Of a stretch of 64,000 bases of DNA, positions 8,550 to 16,958 are shown piece after piece. Both the position numbers and the translations under genes were made by a program. Source of the stretch: JAWVFM01 sp963841455. Its GTDB lineage: Bacteria > Actinomycetota > Thermoleophilia > Solirubrobacterales > 70-9. The notes beneath the pieces were generated by a model. That model was not told the DNA's origin. It worked only from the letters and a program-made list of their open reading frames with translations, and ran no database searches. Location of the stretch: the NCBI GenBank assembly GCA_963841455.1, contig CAWJCU010000003.1:124001-188000 (forward strand). The letters are read 5' to 3'. Numbering within the stretch: position 1 is the stretch's first letter; each line of letters starts with the position of its first letter.

Positions 8550-9404
8550 GCGGGAGCTCCGATTCCAACTCGATCGCGCTCGCCCAGGTAGGCCGCGAGC
8601 CCCGCTCTCCAGTCGGGGAGGCGGCGCGCGTTGCGGCGCTCGGTGCCGAGCACCGAGTAGGAAGGGCCGGGGGCGGGCCGCGCGAGCATCTCCGTCCTCC
8701 CCCCGAGCACCCGGCAGTCGACGTCGGCCTGGTCGAAGATCTCCTGGGCGAAGTCGAACCACGAGGCCTCTCCACCGCCGGCGATGTGGTGGATCCCGAA
8801 CTCCTCGCTCTCGAGGAGGTCTGCGAGCGCGACCGCCAGGTGCCCGGTGTAGGTCGGGCAGCCCACCTGGTCCGAGACCACGACCACCTCCGGCTGCTCG
8901 CCGCCGATCCGCAGCATCGTCTCGACGAAGTTGCGGCCGCCGACCCCGAAGAGCCACGATGCACGAACGACGAAGTGCCGCTGGCTGGCGCTCGCAACGG
9001 CGGTCTCGCCGGCCTGCTTCGAGCGACCGTAGGCCGAGATCGCTCCCGTCATGTCGGACTCGACGTACGGACGCCGCTGGCGCCCGTCGAAGACGTAGTC
9101 GGAGGAGGGGTAGAGGATCGTCGCGCCGACGCTGGCGGCGGCCCCGGCGAGAAGCCCGGCCCCCACGTCGTTGACCCGCATCGCCGTGGCCTCGTCGCTC
9201 TCGGCGCCGTCGACGTCGGTGTAGGCGGCGCTGTTGACCACCGCGTCCGGCCGGTGCCGGGCGAGGGCCGACTCCACGGCGCGCGGCGTCGGTGATGTCG
9301 AGGTCGCCGTGGCGCAGCGCGACGACCTCGTGCCCGCGGTCGCGGCAGGCGGCGTCGAGGTCACGGCCGAGCATTCCCCCGGCTCCGGCGATCAGCACCC
9401 TCAC
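8546..9404 (-). CDS. rmlD: dTDP-4-dehydrorhamnose reductase (one frameshift)
   Basis: This is the last enzyme of dTDP-L-rhamnose synthesis and reduces the 4-keto group. The N-terminus VRVLIAGAGGMLGRDLD (Rossmann motif) is followed by VVNSAAYTDVDGAE, SSDYVFDG and the catalytic YxxxK in SAYGRSKQAGE. Further stretches are VVRASWLFGVGGRNFVETM and VSDQVGCPTYTGHLA, all diagnostic of RmlD. One extra base near 9288 interrupts the frame; the corrected protein is about 285 aa. It overlaps rmlA upstream and rmlB downstream by 4 bp each (GTGA), so all four rml genes form one unit. Confidence 0.92.
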
Positions 9405-10474
9405 GGGATCGTGATCTCCGAGTTGTCGCCGACGATCATCCGCATCGTCTTCGGCAGCCCGTCGCCGCGCTCGAGGCTGACGTTGCGGCCCAGAAGGCTC
9501 GCCTCCATGCGGGTGCCAAGGCCGGAGACCCGGGCGCCCGAGAGCAGAATCGAGTGCTCGACCTCCGAGCCGGCGATCGTGACCCCCGGGCCGACGGAGG
9601 TGTAAGGACCGATATACGCGTCGCGAAGCTCGGCCCCGGCGCCGACGATGGCCGGCCCGCGGACCAGCGTGCGCTCGAGACGCGCGCCCTCGTCGATGAC
9701 CACCCTGCCCTCGACGCGCGAGTCGATGAGCTCGCCGTCGACCCGCCGCTCGATGTCCTCGAGGACGAGCCGGTTCGCCTCCAGCATGTCGGCGAGCTGG
9801 CCCGTGTCCTTCCACCAGCCGGTGACCCTGTGGCTCTCCACCCGGTGGCCGTCGTCGATCAGCCGCTGGATCGCGTCGGTGATCTCGAGCTCGCCTCGGG
9901 CGGAGGGCTCGATCGCCCGGGCGGCGTCAAGGATCGCCGACCCGAACATGTAGACGCCGACGAGAGCGAGGTTCGTCGGCGGGTCGGCCGGCTTCTCGAC
10001 GAGGCGCACCACCGCGTCCCCGGCGAGCTCGGCGACGCCGTAGTTCTCGGGATCGGGGACGCTGGTGAGGAGGATCGAGGCGTCGGGCTCCGAGCGACGG
10101 AACGCGTCGACGAGGTCGGAGATGCCGTCCCTGAGCAGGTTGTCGCCGAGGTACATCACGAACGGGTCGCCGCCGAGGAACCCCTCGGCGGTCAGCATCG
10201 CGTGGGCGAGCCCTCGCGGCTCGTCCTGGAGCACGTAGGTGATCTCGGCGCCGAAGCGCGAGCCGTCGCCCGCGGCTGACTTGATCTCCTCCCCCGTCTC
10301 GGGGGCGATGATGATCCCGACCTGCTCGATCCCGGCGCGGACGAGCGCCTCGATGCCGTAGAAGAGCACGGGCTTGTTCGCGACGGGGACGAGCTGCTTC
10401 GCCGAGGTGTGGGTGATCGGCCGAAGCCTGGTCCCCGCGCCCCCCGAGAGGATCAGGCCCTTGAGGTTCTCCAT
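9401..10474 (-). CDS. rmlA: Glucose-1-phosphate thymidylyltransferase, long form
   Basis: The enzyme makes dTDP-glucose from dTTP and glucose-1-phosphate. The nucleotide-binding signature LSGGAGTRLRPIT is at residues 9-21, with PVANKPVLFYGIEAL, VMYLGDNLL, EKPADPPTNLALVGVYMF and VTGWWKDTGQLADMLEAN. The 357-aa length and the C-terminal hexapeptide-like region (VIDEGARLERTLV to NSEITIP) identify the long StrD/GraD-type rather than the ~290-aa RmlA of enterobacteria. It is the first gene of the minus-strand rml operon. Confidence 0.93.
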   Translation of the reverse strand: MENLKGLILSGGAGTRLRPITHTSAKQLVPVANKPVLFYGIEALVRAGIEQVGIIIAPETGEEIKSAAGDGSRFGAEITYVLQDEPRGLAHAMLTAEGFLGGDPFVMYLGDNLLRDGISDLVDAFRRSEPDASILLTSVPDPENYGVAELAGDAVVRLVEKPADPPTNLALVGVYMFGSAILDAARAIEPSARGELEITDAIQRLIDDGHRVESHRVTGWWKDTGQLADMLEANRLVLEDIERRVDGELIDSRVEGRVVIDEGARLERTLVRGPAIVGAGAELRDAYIGPYTSVGPGVTIAGSEVEHSILLSGARVSGLGTRMEASLLGRNVSLERGDGLPKTMRMIVGDNSEITIP

Positions 10475-10496
10475 GACGCGGGGAGGCTACCTGCCA

Positions 10497-10967
10497 TCAA
10501 TACGTGCCCCCGAGCTTGCTGTGGTCCCAGCTCGCGACGCGAACCGCCCGGAAGCGGATCGCGACACGCTTTCTCGCCTGCGCCTCGAGAGCCACCGCGG
10601 CGTCGCCCTCGACCGAGTCAAGACCCTCCGCATAGCGCATCGTCAACTGCTTCGCGACGTCGAACACCGTGTCGTGGTCGCGGTGGATCTCGGCCTCGGC
10701 CTCGATCTGCACGCCGCGGAGCTCCACGTAGGAGTGCCCGGTCTCGATCATCAGCGTCGCCCGCGGGTCGCGCTCGAGGTTGCGGACCTTCTGCGACTTC
10801 GCGTAGGTGTAGATCCAGATCTCGCCGCCCCGCGGCACGAACCACAAGGGCATCACGTGCGGCCAGCCACGCGGCCCGGAGCTGGCGACGATGACCACGC
10901 GCTCGGCCGAGATCAGCTCGGCGCGCTCCTCAGGCGTCAGCTCGATCTGCGAGCGCCGGCTCGGCAA
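10497..10967 (-). CDS. PPOX-class (probably F420- or FMN-dependent) split-barrel oxidoreductase
   Basis: The 156-aa protein has the pyridoxamine-oxidase-like split-barrel pattern: VVIVASSGPRGWPHVMPLWF, GGEIWIYTYAKSQKVRNLERDPRATLMIE and a C-terminal VRVASWDHSKLGGTY. In actinobacteria this subgroup mostly binds F420 or FMN and reduces small quinone-like or heme-related molecules. The reaction here is not readable. It is transcribed with the rml genes (22 bp upstream of rmlA) but probably unrelated to them. Confidence 0.8.
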   Translation of the reverse strand: MPSRRSQIELTPEERAELISAERVVIVASSGPRGWPHVMPLWFVPRGGEIWIYTYAKSQKVRNLERDPRATLMIETGHSYVELRGVQIEAEAEIHRDHDTVFDVAKQLTMRYAEGLDSVEGDAAVALEAQARKRVAIRFRAVRVASWDHSKLGGTY

Positions 10968-10976
10968 ACTACTTGC

Positions 10977-11024
10977 GGGCGCCTCCGGCGCCCTTACCTG
11001 CTGCTTTCGGGGCCAAGCCCCTCA
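10977..11024 (+). repeat. Two-hairpin intergenic repeat, copy A
   Basis: Hairpin 1 is GGGCGCC (10977-10983), TCC, GGCGCCC (10987-10993), a perfect 7-bp stem. Hairpin 2 is GGGGC (11009-11013), CAA, GCCCC (11017-11021). A spacer containing CTGCTTTCGG links them, and CTCA follows. The order matches copies at 27121, 56978 and (inverted) 47411. It lies between the divergent PPOX and epimerase genes. Confidence 0.6.
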
Positions 11025-11056
11025 CCGGCATACCCGGAGGCTACGCTCCGCTGGCT

Positions 11057-12166
11057 GTGCGCGTCCTCATCACCGGTGGCGCCGGATTCGTCGGCGCAAA
11101 CCTCGCGATCGCGCTCGCGGAGCGCCACGACGGCTGGGAGCTGGTCGCGCTCGACAACCTCCACCGAAGCGGCTCTGAGCTCAACCTTCCGCGCCTGGCC
11201 GACGCGGGAGTCGAGTTCGTTCGCGGCGACGTGCGCGACCGCGATGGCCTGCTGGAGCTCGAGCCGCCCGATGTCATCGTCGAATGCTCGGCCGAGCCCT
11301 CGGCGCTCGCCGGGTTCGACGGCGACACCTCCTACGTCTACGACACCAACCTCACGGGCGCCTTCAACTGCCTGGAGCTTGCCCGCCGATCCGCCGCCGG
11401 ATTCCTGTTCCTGTCGACGAGCCGCGTGTACCCGGTCGCGGGCCTCCGCGACATCGCCCTCTCCGAGGCGCCGACCCGGTTCGAGATCGCGGCCGAGCAG
11501 GCGATTCCCGGCGTCTCGCCCAGGGGAGTGTCGGAAGGGTTCCCGCTCGCCGGGGCCCGAACCCTCTACGGCTCGACGAAGCTCGCTGCGGAGCTTCTCG
11601 TCGCCGAGTACGCCGACGCGTTCGGCGTGCCGGCCGTGGTCGACCGGTGCAGCGTGATCGCGGGGCCCTGGCAGATGGGCCGGGTGGACCAGGGCGTGTT
11701 CACCTACTGGATGCTCGAGCACTACTTCGCCCGGCCGCTGCGGTACATCGGGTTCGGAGGCTCCGGAAAGCAGGTGCGCGACCTGCTGCACGTCGATGAC
11801 CTGGTCGACCTCGTCGACGAGCAGCTTGCCGACATGCCGGCATGGTCGGGCGAAACCGTGAACGTGGGCGGCGGGGGAGCCTGCAGCCTTTCATTGGTCG
11901 AGACGACCGAGCTCTGCCGCGAGCTGACCGGCAACGAGGTCCCCATCGAGCCCGAGCCCGAGACGCGCCCCGGCGACGTGCCGCTCTACGTCTCCGACTG
12001 CTCGCGGCTCGAGCGGCGCACGGCTTGGCGGCCGAGGAGGGACGCCAGGCGCATCCTCGCCGACATCCACGCGTTCATCGAGGCGAACGCGGATACCATC
12101 GACGCGCGTCCTCGGCCCGGAGTCCGAGGCGTAGCGAGGAGACGAAGGCAGTGCCAGGGGCCATAG
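11057..12166 (+). CDS. NAD-dependent sugar epimerase, CDP-paratose/tyvelose 2-epimerase-like
   Basis: The 369-aa extended SDR starts at GTG 11057 (VRVLITGGAGFVGANLA), chosen because the Rossmann motif begins there. Characteristic segments are VECSAEPSALAGFDGD, STSRVYPVAGLRDIALSEAP, the YxxxK motif in TLYGSTKLAAELL, and GSGKQVRDLLHVDDLVDLV. The CSAEPS and STSRVYP pattern is that of CDP-paratose 2-epimerase-type enzymes rather than GalE. It overlaps the next, related epimerase gene by 16 bp. No CDP-glucose synthesis genes (ddhA/B) are in the window, so the exact nucleotide sugar is open. Confidence 0.75.
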   Translation: MRVLITGGAGFVGANLAIALAERHDGWELVALDNLHRSGSELNLPRLADAGVEFVRGDVRDRDGLLELEPPDVIVECSAEPSALAGFDGDTSYVYDTNLTGAFNCLELARRSAAGFLFLSTSRVYPVAGLRDIALSEAPTRFEIAAEQAIPGVSPRGVSEGFPLAGARTLYGSTKLAAELLVAEYADAFGVPAVVDRCSVIAGPWQMGRVDQGVFTYWMLEHYFARPLRYIGFGGSGKQVRDLLHVDDLVDLVDEQLADMPAWSGETVNVGGGGACSLSLVETTELCRELTGNEVPIEPEPETRPGDVPLYVSDCSRLERRTAWRPRRDARRILADIHAFIEANADTIDARPRPGVRGVARRRRQCQGP

Positions 12167-13223
12167 TCACGGGATCGGGCGGGCTCGTCGGGTCGGAGTC
12201 GGTGCGCCGGCTCATCGGCGCCGGCTACGACGTCGTCGGCATCGAGAACGACATGCGCTCGCGCTTCTTCGGTCCCGAGGCCTCGACCCAGCACGTCACC
12301 GACTCGCTCACGGAGGCCCACCCCGAGTTCCGCTCGATCGAGGCCGACATCCGCGACTCCGACGCCGTCGAGCGCGCCTTCGCCGAGGTCTCGGGGCTCG
12401 AGCTCGTGATCCACGCCGCCGCCCAGCCCTCCCACGACTGGGCCGCCCGCGAGCCGCACACCGACTTCTCCGTCAACGCGCTCGGGACCCTCAACCTGCT
12501 CGAGGCGACGCGCCGCCACGCCCCGGGGGCGAGCTTCGTCCTGATCTCGACCAACAAGGTCTACGGCGACCTGCCGAACTCGCTGCCGCTCGATCGACAC
12601 CGGCACGCGGCTCGACCTCCCCGCGATCACCCCTACTTCGACGGCATCGACACCTCGATGTCGATCGACCGCTCGACGCACTCGCTGTTCGGGGTCTCGA
12701 AGGCCGCCGCCGACCTCCTCACCCAGGAGTACGGGCGCTACTTCGACCTCCCGACCTGCTGCTTTCGCTGCGGCTGCATCACCGGGCCCGTCCACGCCGG
12801 GGCCGAGCTCCACGGCTTCCTCGCCTACCTGATGAAGGCGACGGTGACGGCCACGCCCTACACGGTCTTCGGCTACGAGGGGAAGCAGGTGCGCGACAAC
12901 ATCTCAGGCGCCGACCTCGCCGAGGCCTGCCTCGCCTTCCACCGCGACCCGCGCCCGGGCGCCGTCTACAACATGGGCGGAGGGCGGGAGGCGAGCTGCT
13001 CGATGCTCGAGGCGATCTCGGCCTGCGAGCGGATCGCCGGGCGCGAGCTCGACTGGACGCCTCTCGGAGAAGGCCCGGATCGGCGATCACCGCTGGTGGA
13101 TCTCGGACCTCGAGCCGTTTCGGGCCGACTACCCCGGCTGGGGAATCACGGGCCGACGTCGAGGCATTGCTGCGAGAGATCCACGACGCCAACGTCGAGC
13201 GGTGGAGCGGGGTGCGGGCGTGA
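12151..13223 (+). CDS. Second NAD-dependent sugar epimerase (CDP-tyvelose-epimerase-like), frameshifted
   Basis: It starts at GTG 12151 after GAGGAG 9 bp upstream and encodes AIVTGSGGLVGSESVRRL, IHAAAQPSHDWAAREP, ISTNKVYGDLPNSLPL, then FGVSKAAADLLTQEYGRYF, FRCGCITGPVHAGAELHGFL and GYEGKQVRDNISGADLAEA. It ends HRWWISDLEPFRADYPGW, ...HDANVERWSG. The QPSHDWA and ELHGFL patterns are those of the RfbE/tyvelose-epimerase group. Three shifts occur, near 12595, 13070 and 13152. The stop overlaps the next start (TGATG). Product and sugar are inferred from the paired neighbouring epimerase. Confidence 0.72.
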
Positions 13224-14212
13224 TGCTCTCGGTCGTCATCCCGGCCCACGACGAGGCCGACTCGATCGCGGCGACCCTGCGCTCCACGAGCGCAGCGCTC
13301 GACGCCGCCGGAATCGACTACGAGCTGCTCGTGATCGACGACCACTCGAGCGACGGCACCTCGGCGGTGGTCGCCTCCGTCGCCGAGACGAATCCCCGGG
13401 TGCGCTGCCATCGCAACCGAGCCGACCGTGGCTTCGGGCTCGCGGTCCGCGCCGGGCTCGACGCGTTCGAGGGCGATGCGGTGGCGGTGATGATGGCCGA
13501 CGGCTCCGACGATCCGGCCGACCTCGTGACCTATCACCGCCTGCTCGAGGAGGGCTACGAGTGCGCGTTCGGATCGCGCTTCATGAGCGGCTCGCGCGTG
13601 GTCGGCTACCCGCGGGTGAAGCTGATCGTGAACCGGATCGCGAACTGGGTGATCCGGGTCCTCTTCCGCCACGGCTACAACGACACCACCAACGCGTTCA
13701 AGGCCTACCGGCGCGAGGTGATCGAGACCGTCCAGCCGCTGCTCTCGAACCACTTCAACCTCACGGTCGAGCTGCCGCTGAAGGCGATCGTGCGGGGGCA
13801 CAGCTTCGGCGTCGTGCCGATCGCCTGGCGCAACCGCCACGCCGGCGACTCGAAGCTCTCGATCCAGGAGATGGGCAGCCGCTACCTGTTCATCGTGCTC
13901 TACGTCTTCCTCGAGCAGCATCTGAGCCGCGGCGACTACCGGCGGGAGGGATCACCGTCGCCGCCCGCGCCCGGGAGCCGCCGAGGCGCTCGAGGTCGTC
14001 GGGAAGCCGTCCCTCCTCGTAGAGCTTCTCCAGGTGGGCCTCCATCGCCAGCGCCGCCGCCGGGCGAAGCTCGGCGGCGGGACGTCGTCCCAGGCGGCGT
14101 CGAGCAGGCCGCTCGCGCGAGCGCTCGCCGCGGTCCAGGGCCGCGACCAGCTTGCGCTCGCGGTCGAGCCGGTGGGCGCGGTACTCGGCGAGCTTCGCGG
14201 CGGGGTCGGTGA
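13223..14212 (+). CDS. GT2 glycosyltransferase, dolichol-phosphate mannose synthase-like
   Basis: ATG 13223 starts MLSVVIPAHDEADSIAATL, the GT2 opening. YELLVIDDHSSDGTSAVV and VMMADGSDDPADL (DxD-like) supply nucleotide and metal sites, and FGSRFMSGSRVVGYPRVKLIVNR and FRHGYNDTTNAFKAYRREV complete the DPM1-like pattern. Such enzymes load a sugar onto polyprenyl phosphate, which would feed the GT-C-like membrane proteins nearby (inference). The homologous part ends around 13955 (YVFLEQHLSRGDYRR). The remaining open frame overlaps the convergent MBL gene and is low-complexity Arg/Pro, so the true stop is probably earlier and hidden by an indel. Confidence 0.8.
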   Translation: MLSVVIPAHDEADSIAATLRSTSAALDAAGIDYELLVIDDHSSDGTSAVVASVAETNPRVRCHRNRADRGFGLAVRAGLDAFEGDAVAVMMADGSDDPADLVTYHRLLEEGYECAFGSRFMSGSRVVGYPRVKLIVNRIANWVIRVLFRHGYNDTTNAFKAYRREVIETVQPLLSNHFNLTVELPLKAIVRGHSFGVVPIAWRNRHAGDSKLSIQEMGSRYLFIVLYVFLEQHLSRGDYRREGSPSPPAPGSRRGARGRREAVPPRRASPGGPPSPAPPPGEARRRDVVPGGVEQAARASARRGPGPRPACARGRAGGRGTRRASRRGR

Positions 14213-14780
14213 TCCACGGCCCATGGCCGGGGCAGAGGAGCTCGAAGCTCCGCTCGCGCAGGCGCTCGAGCGAGTCCAAGTAGGCGGCCAGGCCGCCGCC
14301 GCCCGGAAGGACGATGCTCGAGCCCTCTCCGAGCACGAGGTCGCCGCAGAAGCAGACGTCGCCGAGGACGAACGCCACGTGGTCGACGGCGTGGCCCGGG
14401 CGTGGCGATGACCTCGAACGGCCCCACGCGCTCGGGCGAACGTCCGTGAGACCCTCGCATATGAGGGTCTGAGGGACGTTCGGCGGGTTGGGGCAGGTCC
14501 ATCGTCTCGACCGACGCTCCCCCCAGAGGAGCGGCGCGCCCGAGCGCCTCGACGCCCGGCCGAGTGATCGGCGTGGGAGTGGGTGAGGACCACGCCGGCG
14601 ATCTCTCCGCCGGCGGCCGCGACGACCCTCTCGAGGTGCTCCGGGTCGTCGGGGCCGGGATCGATCACGTACGCGGGGCCGGAGCCTGACCACGTAGGTG
14701 TTCGTCCCCGCGAGCGTCATCGGCCCCGGGTTCGGGGCGACGATTCGCCGGATGTCCGGGTGGCGCGGAGCGGCCTCCAA
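13890..14780 (-). CDS. MBL-fold metallo-hydrolase (LACTB2/RNase Z-like), frameshifted
   Basis: Fragments of three frames join: RRIVAPNPGPMTLAGTNTYV, VIDPGPDDPEHLERVV, GVVLTHSHADHSAG (the HxHxDH zinc site), FEVIATPG, HAVDHVAFVLGDVCFCGDL (GD metal ligand), LGEGSSIVLPGGGGLAAYL, LLCPGHGPWITDPAAKLAEY, and the C-terminal LEKLYEEGRLPDDLERL. This is the LACTB2-like single-domain hydrolase layout. An in-frame 46-bp palindrome (14437-14482) inserts extra residues just before the TPGH loop. Shifts lie near 14675, 14555, 14405 and 14100. The start (TTG 14780) and end are approximate. It lies 9 bp after pafBC. Confidence 0.7.
   Translation of the reverse strand: MEAAPRHPDIRRIVAPNPGPMTLAGTNTYVVRLRPRVRDRSRPRRPGAPREGRRGRRRRDRRRGPHPLPRRSLGRASRRSGAPLLWGERRSRRWTCPNPPNVPQTLICEGLTDVRPSAWGRSRSSPRPGHAVDHVAFVLGDVCFCGDLVLGEGSSIVLPGGGGLAAYLDSLERLRERSFELLCPGHGPWITDPAAKLAEYRAHRLDRERKLVAALDRGERSRERPARRRLGRRPAAELRPAAALAMEAHLEKLYEEGRLPDDLERLGGSRARAATVIPPAGSRRGSDAARGRRRAR
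14437..14482. repeat. 46-bp interrupted palindrome inside the MBL-fold gene
   Basis: The outer arms CGAACGTCC (14437-14445) and GGACGTTCG (14474-14482) and the inner arms AGACCCTC (14449-14456) and GAGGGTCT (14463-14470) all pair perfectly. They are separated by 3-nt bulges (GTG/GAG) around a 6-nt loop, GCATAT. It lies in coding sequence between conserved blocks of the MBL gene, encoding roughly RPSDPHMRGSHGRS in the frame leading to the TPG block. No second copy was seen in the window. Confidence 0.8.
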
Positions 14781-14789
14781 CTCGGCCGC

Positions 14790-16860
14790 TCAGGACCCGC
14801 TGCGGACCGCGGCGGCGACCGCCGTGCGCGTCTCCTCGGGCTCGAGGACGACGAGGTCCCCGACGCCCTTGAGGATCTCGCGCACCAGCCACTCCGGCGA
14901 GCCGTAGGGGAGCTCGACGACGGCGGCCCCGTCGCTCAGCTCCTCGACCACGGTCCGCTCCTCGCGCAGCCAGCGCGAGCGCTCGGGCGAGACCCACACG
15001 CGGGCGACGCCGGCGCTGCCGACCTCGCCGCGGACCAGCCACTCCTGCTCGGCGAGTCGCTCGTCGACGCCCTCGCGGGGCTCGAAGGTCTCACCGGTCG
15101 GCGACGCCTCCTTGATCCGGTCGAGCCGGAAGTGGCGGGTGTCGTCGCGGGCCAGGTCGTAGCAGCCGAGGTACCAGCCCTCCGGGCCGCTGACGAGCTG
15201 GTACGGCTCGACCCGGCGCTCCGTGAACTCGTCCTCGTTCTCCTTGTAGTAGTGAAGCTCGAGGACCGTGTGCGACCGGATCGCGTCGTTGACGGTGGCG
15301 ACGACCTCCGAGTCGTCGCTGCCGGGGGCGATCTCGAGCCCCTCCTCGGAGGGGTCGCGGCCGAGGGCGGCGACGATCTTCTCCCGCGCGCTGCCCAGGC
15401 CCGCCTGCGGGAGGTGGTCGCCGAAGAGGTCGATCGCGGCGACGAGCGCCTTCGCCTCGAGCGGGAGCAGCCGCGCCGGGCGGGCGAAGTTGTCGCCGTA
15501 GGTGTCGGGGTCGACCTCGATCTCGTCGCCGACGATCTCCGCGTAGAGAACGTAGGTGCCGCCGCCGAAGTTGACGACGTTCAGGACCTCGAGGTCCTCG
15601 CGAAGCTCCTCCTCGCTGAGGTGGAGGTCGGCCAGGACCTCGTCGATCGGCAGCCGTCTGGCCTCGCGGGCCGCGCCGATCAAGCAGCCCGGCGAGGGTG
15701 ACGAGGCGGGCGAAGCGCTCCGGGCGGATCACCGACTCGGTGCGGCCGTTCGAGCGCCCGTGGCCGTCGCGGGCGGGGGCGAGGCCCTCGGCGACGGGGC
15801 GGGACTCGATCGCCGCCGTCTCGAACTCGCCCGCGTGGCGCGAGCGAAGCAGCGCCAGGCGCTCGCCGGCCTCGGCGGCGAGCTCATCGGGGGTGAGCAG
15901 CCGGGCGTTGTCCCGCCAGCCGAGGACCCAGGAGATGAGCTGGCGGCGGGAGGCGTACTCGGTCTCGTAGATCGAGCCCCGCGCCTTGCCGACGCCGTCG
16001 GCGGCAGTCGGCTTCCGCAGCGTTCCGTAGGCGCCGAAGTCGCGCTCGACCAGCCAGGCGATCCGCTCGCGGACGAAGATCGCGGCGGTCCCCTCGATCT
16101 CGCCCATCTGCCAGTCGGCGCGGGAGGCGTAGTCGCGGCGGTCGAAGTCCTGCGGCGAGGTGAAGTCGTGCTCGGCCTTCGAGGCGTAGGAGACCTTGCC
16201 CCGGATGCGCGAGAGCCGGAAGACGCGGACCGCCTCGCGCTCGTGCGAGTGGCCGATCAAATAGAACTGCCCGTCGCGGAAGACGAGGTGGTAGGGGTCG
16301 ACCTTGCGATCGGCGACGTCGTCGCGCTGCATCGTGTAGTAGCTGAACTCGATCGTCTTGCGGCGGGAGATCGCGGTCTCGATCTTCGCCAGTCGCATCG
16401 AGAGCTCGCGACCGCCCGCCGAGGGCTGGAGCTTGACGTCGATCGGGGCGGCGTCGCGCTGGGCGAGCGGGCTCGGCCTCCCCCACGAAACCTGCTGGAG
16501 CGCGAGACGCAGCGGCTCCGCATAGGCGAACTCGCCGTCGAGCAGGCCGAGCGCGGTCCGCAGCGCGGCGAGCTCCTCGTCGGTGAACTTGATCTGGGGG
16601 AGGTAGTAGTTCTCGGGAGGAAGCGCGTAGAGCTCCGCCTCGAAGAACCCCTCGGCCGGCTTCTGCACCTGCAGCGAGATCCCGAGGCTCTCGAGCTCGG
16701 CCCGATCGGCGTAGAAGCGCCGGGCGAAGGCGTCCTCGTTCATCGAGCTGTAGCCCTCGACCTCCTGCTTGATCTCGAGCGCCGAGACGGGACGCCGGTT
16801 GGCCATGAGGAACGAGATCAGCGAGAGCTGGCGGATCAGCTTCTCGGTGTCCTTGGCCAT
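14790..16860 (-). CDS. pafBC: PafBC-type fused double-WYL transcriptional regulator (one frameshift)
   Basis: Two WYL modules lie in series. Module 1 (from ATG 16860, MAKDTEKLIRQLSLISFLMA) has a winged helix-turn-helix, then the WYL core (KTIEFSYYTMQ, DPYHLVFRDGQFYLIGH). Module 2 has RPERFARLVTLAGLL, VLADLHLSEEELREDLEVL and a second WYL core (TVLELHYYKENEDEF, EPYQLVSGPEGWYLGCY). One extra base near 15684 splits them; corrected length is about 689 aa. In mycobacteria PafB and PafC are separate and together activate the DNA-damage response with the WYL domain sensing nucleic acid; in other actinobacteria they are fused, as here. No proteasome genes are adjacent. Transcribed with the MBL gene. 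Confidence 0.82.
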
Positions 16861-16958
16861 CAGACTCTCAATGTAAGCGCGCGGCTCAGAACACTGGCTC
16901 CCCGCCACACCCTCCCCTTATGGTGCCGCGCGCTCACGTCGGCAGAATAGCCGCGCCC

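Noticed and set aside
13955..14212. C-terminal extension of the DPM-like GT2
   Set aside because: Low-complexity Arg/Pro/Gly translation lying antisense to conserved MBL sequence; not part of the GT2 fold.
15091..16908. Two separate overlapping WYL genes (pafB and pafC)
   Set aside because: The second module's N-terminus continues the first reading frame and is split only by one extra base near 15684, so a single fused gene is more likely.
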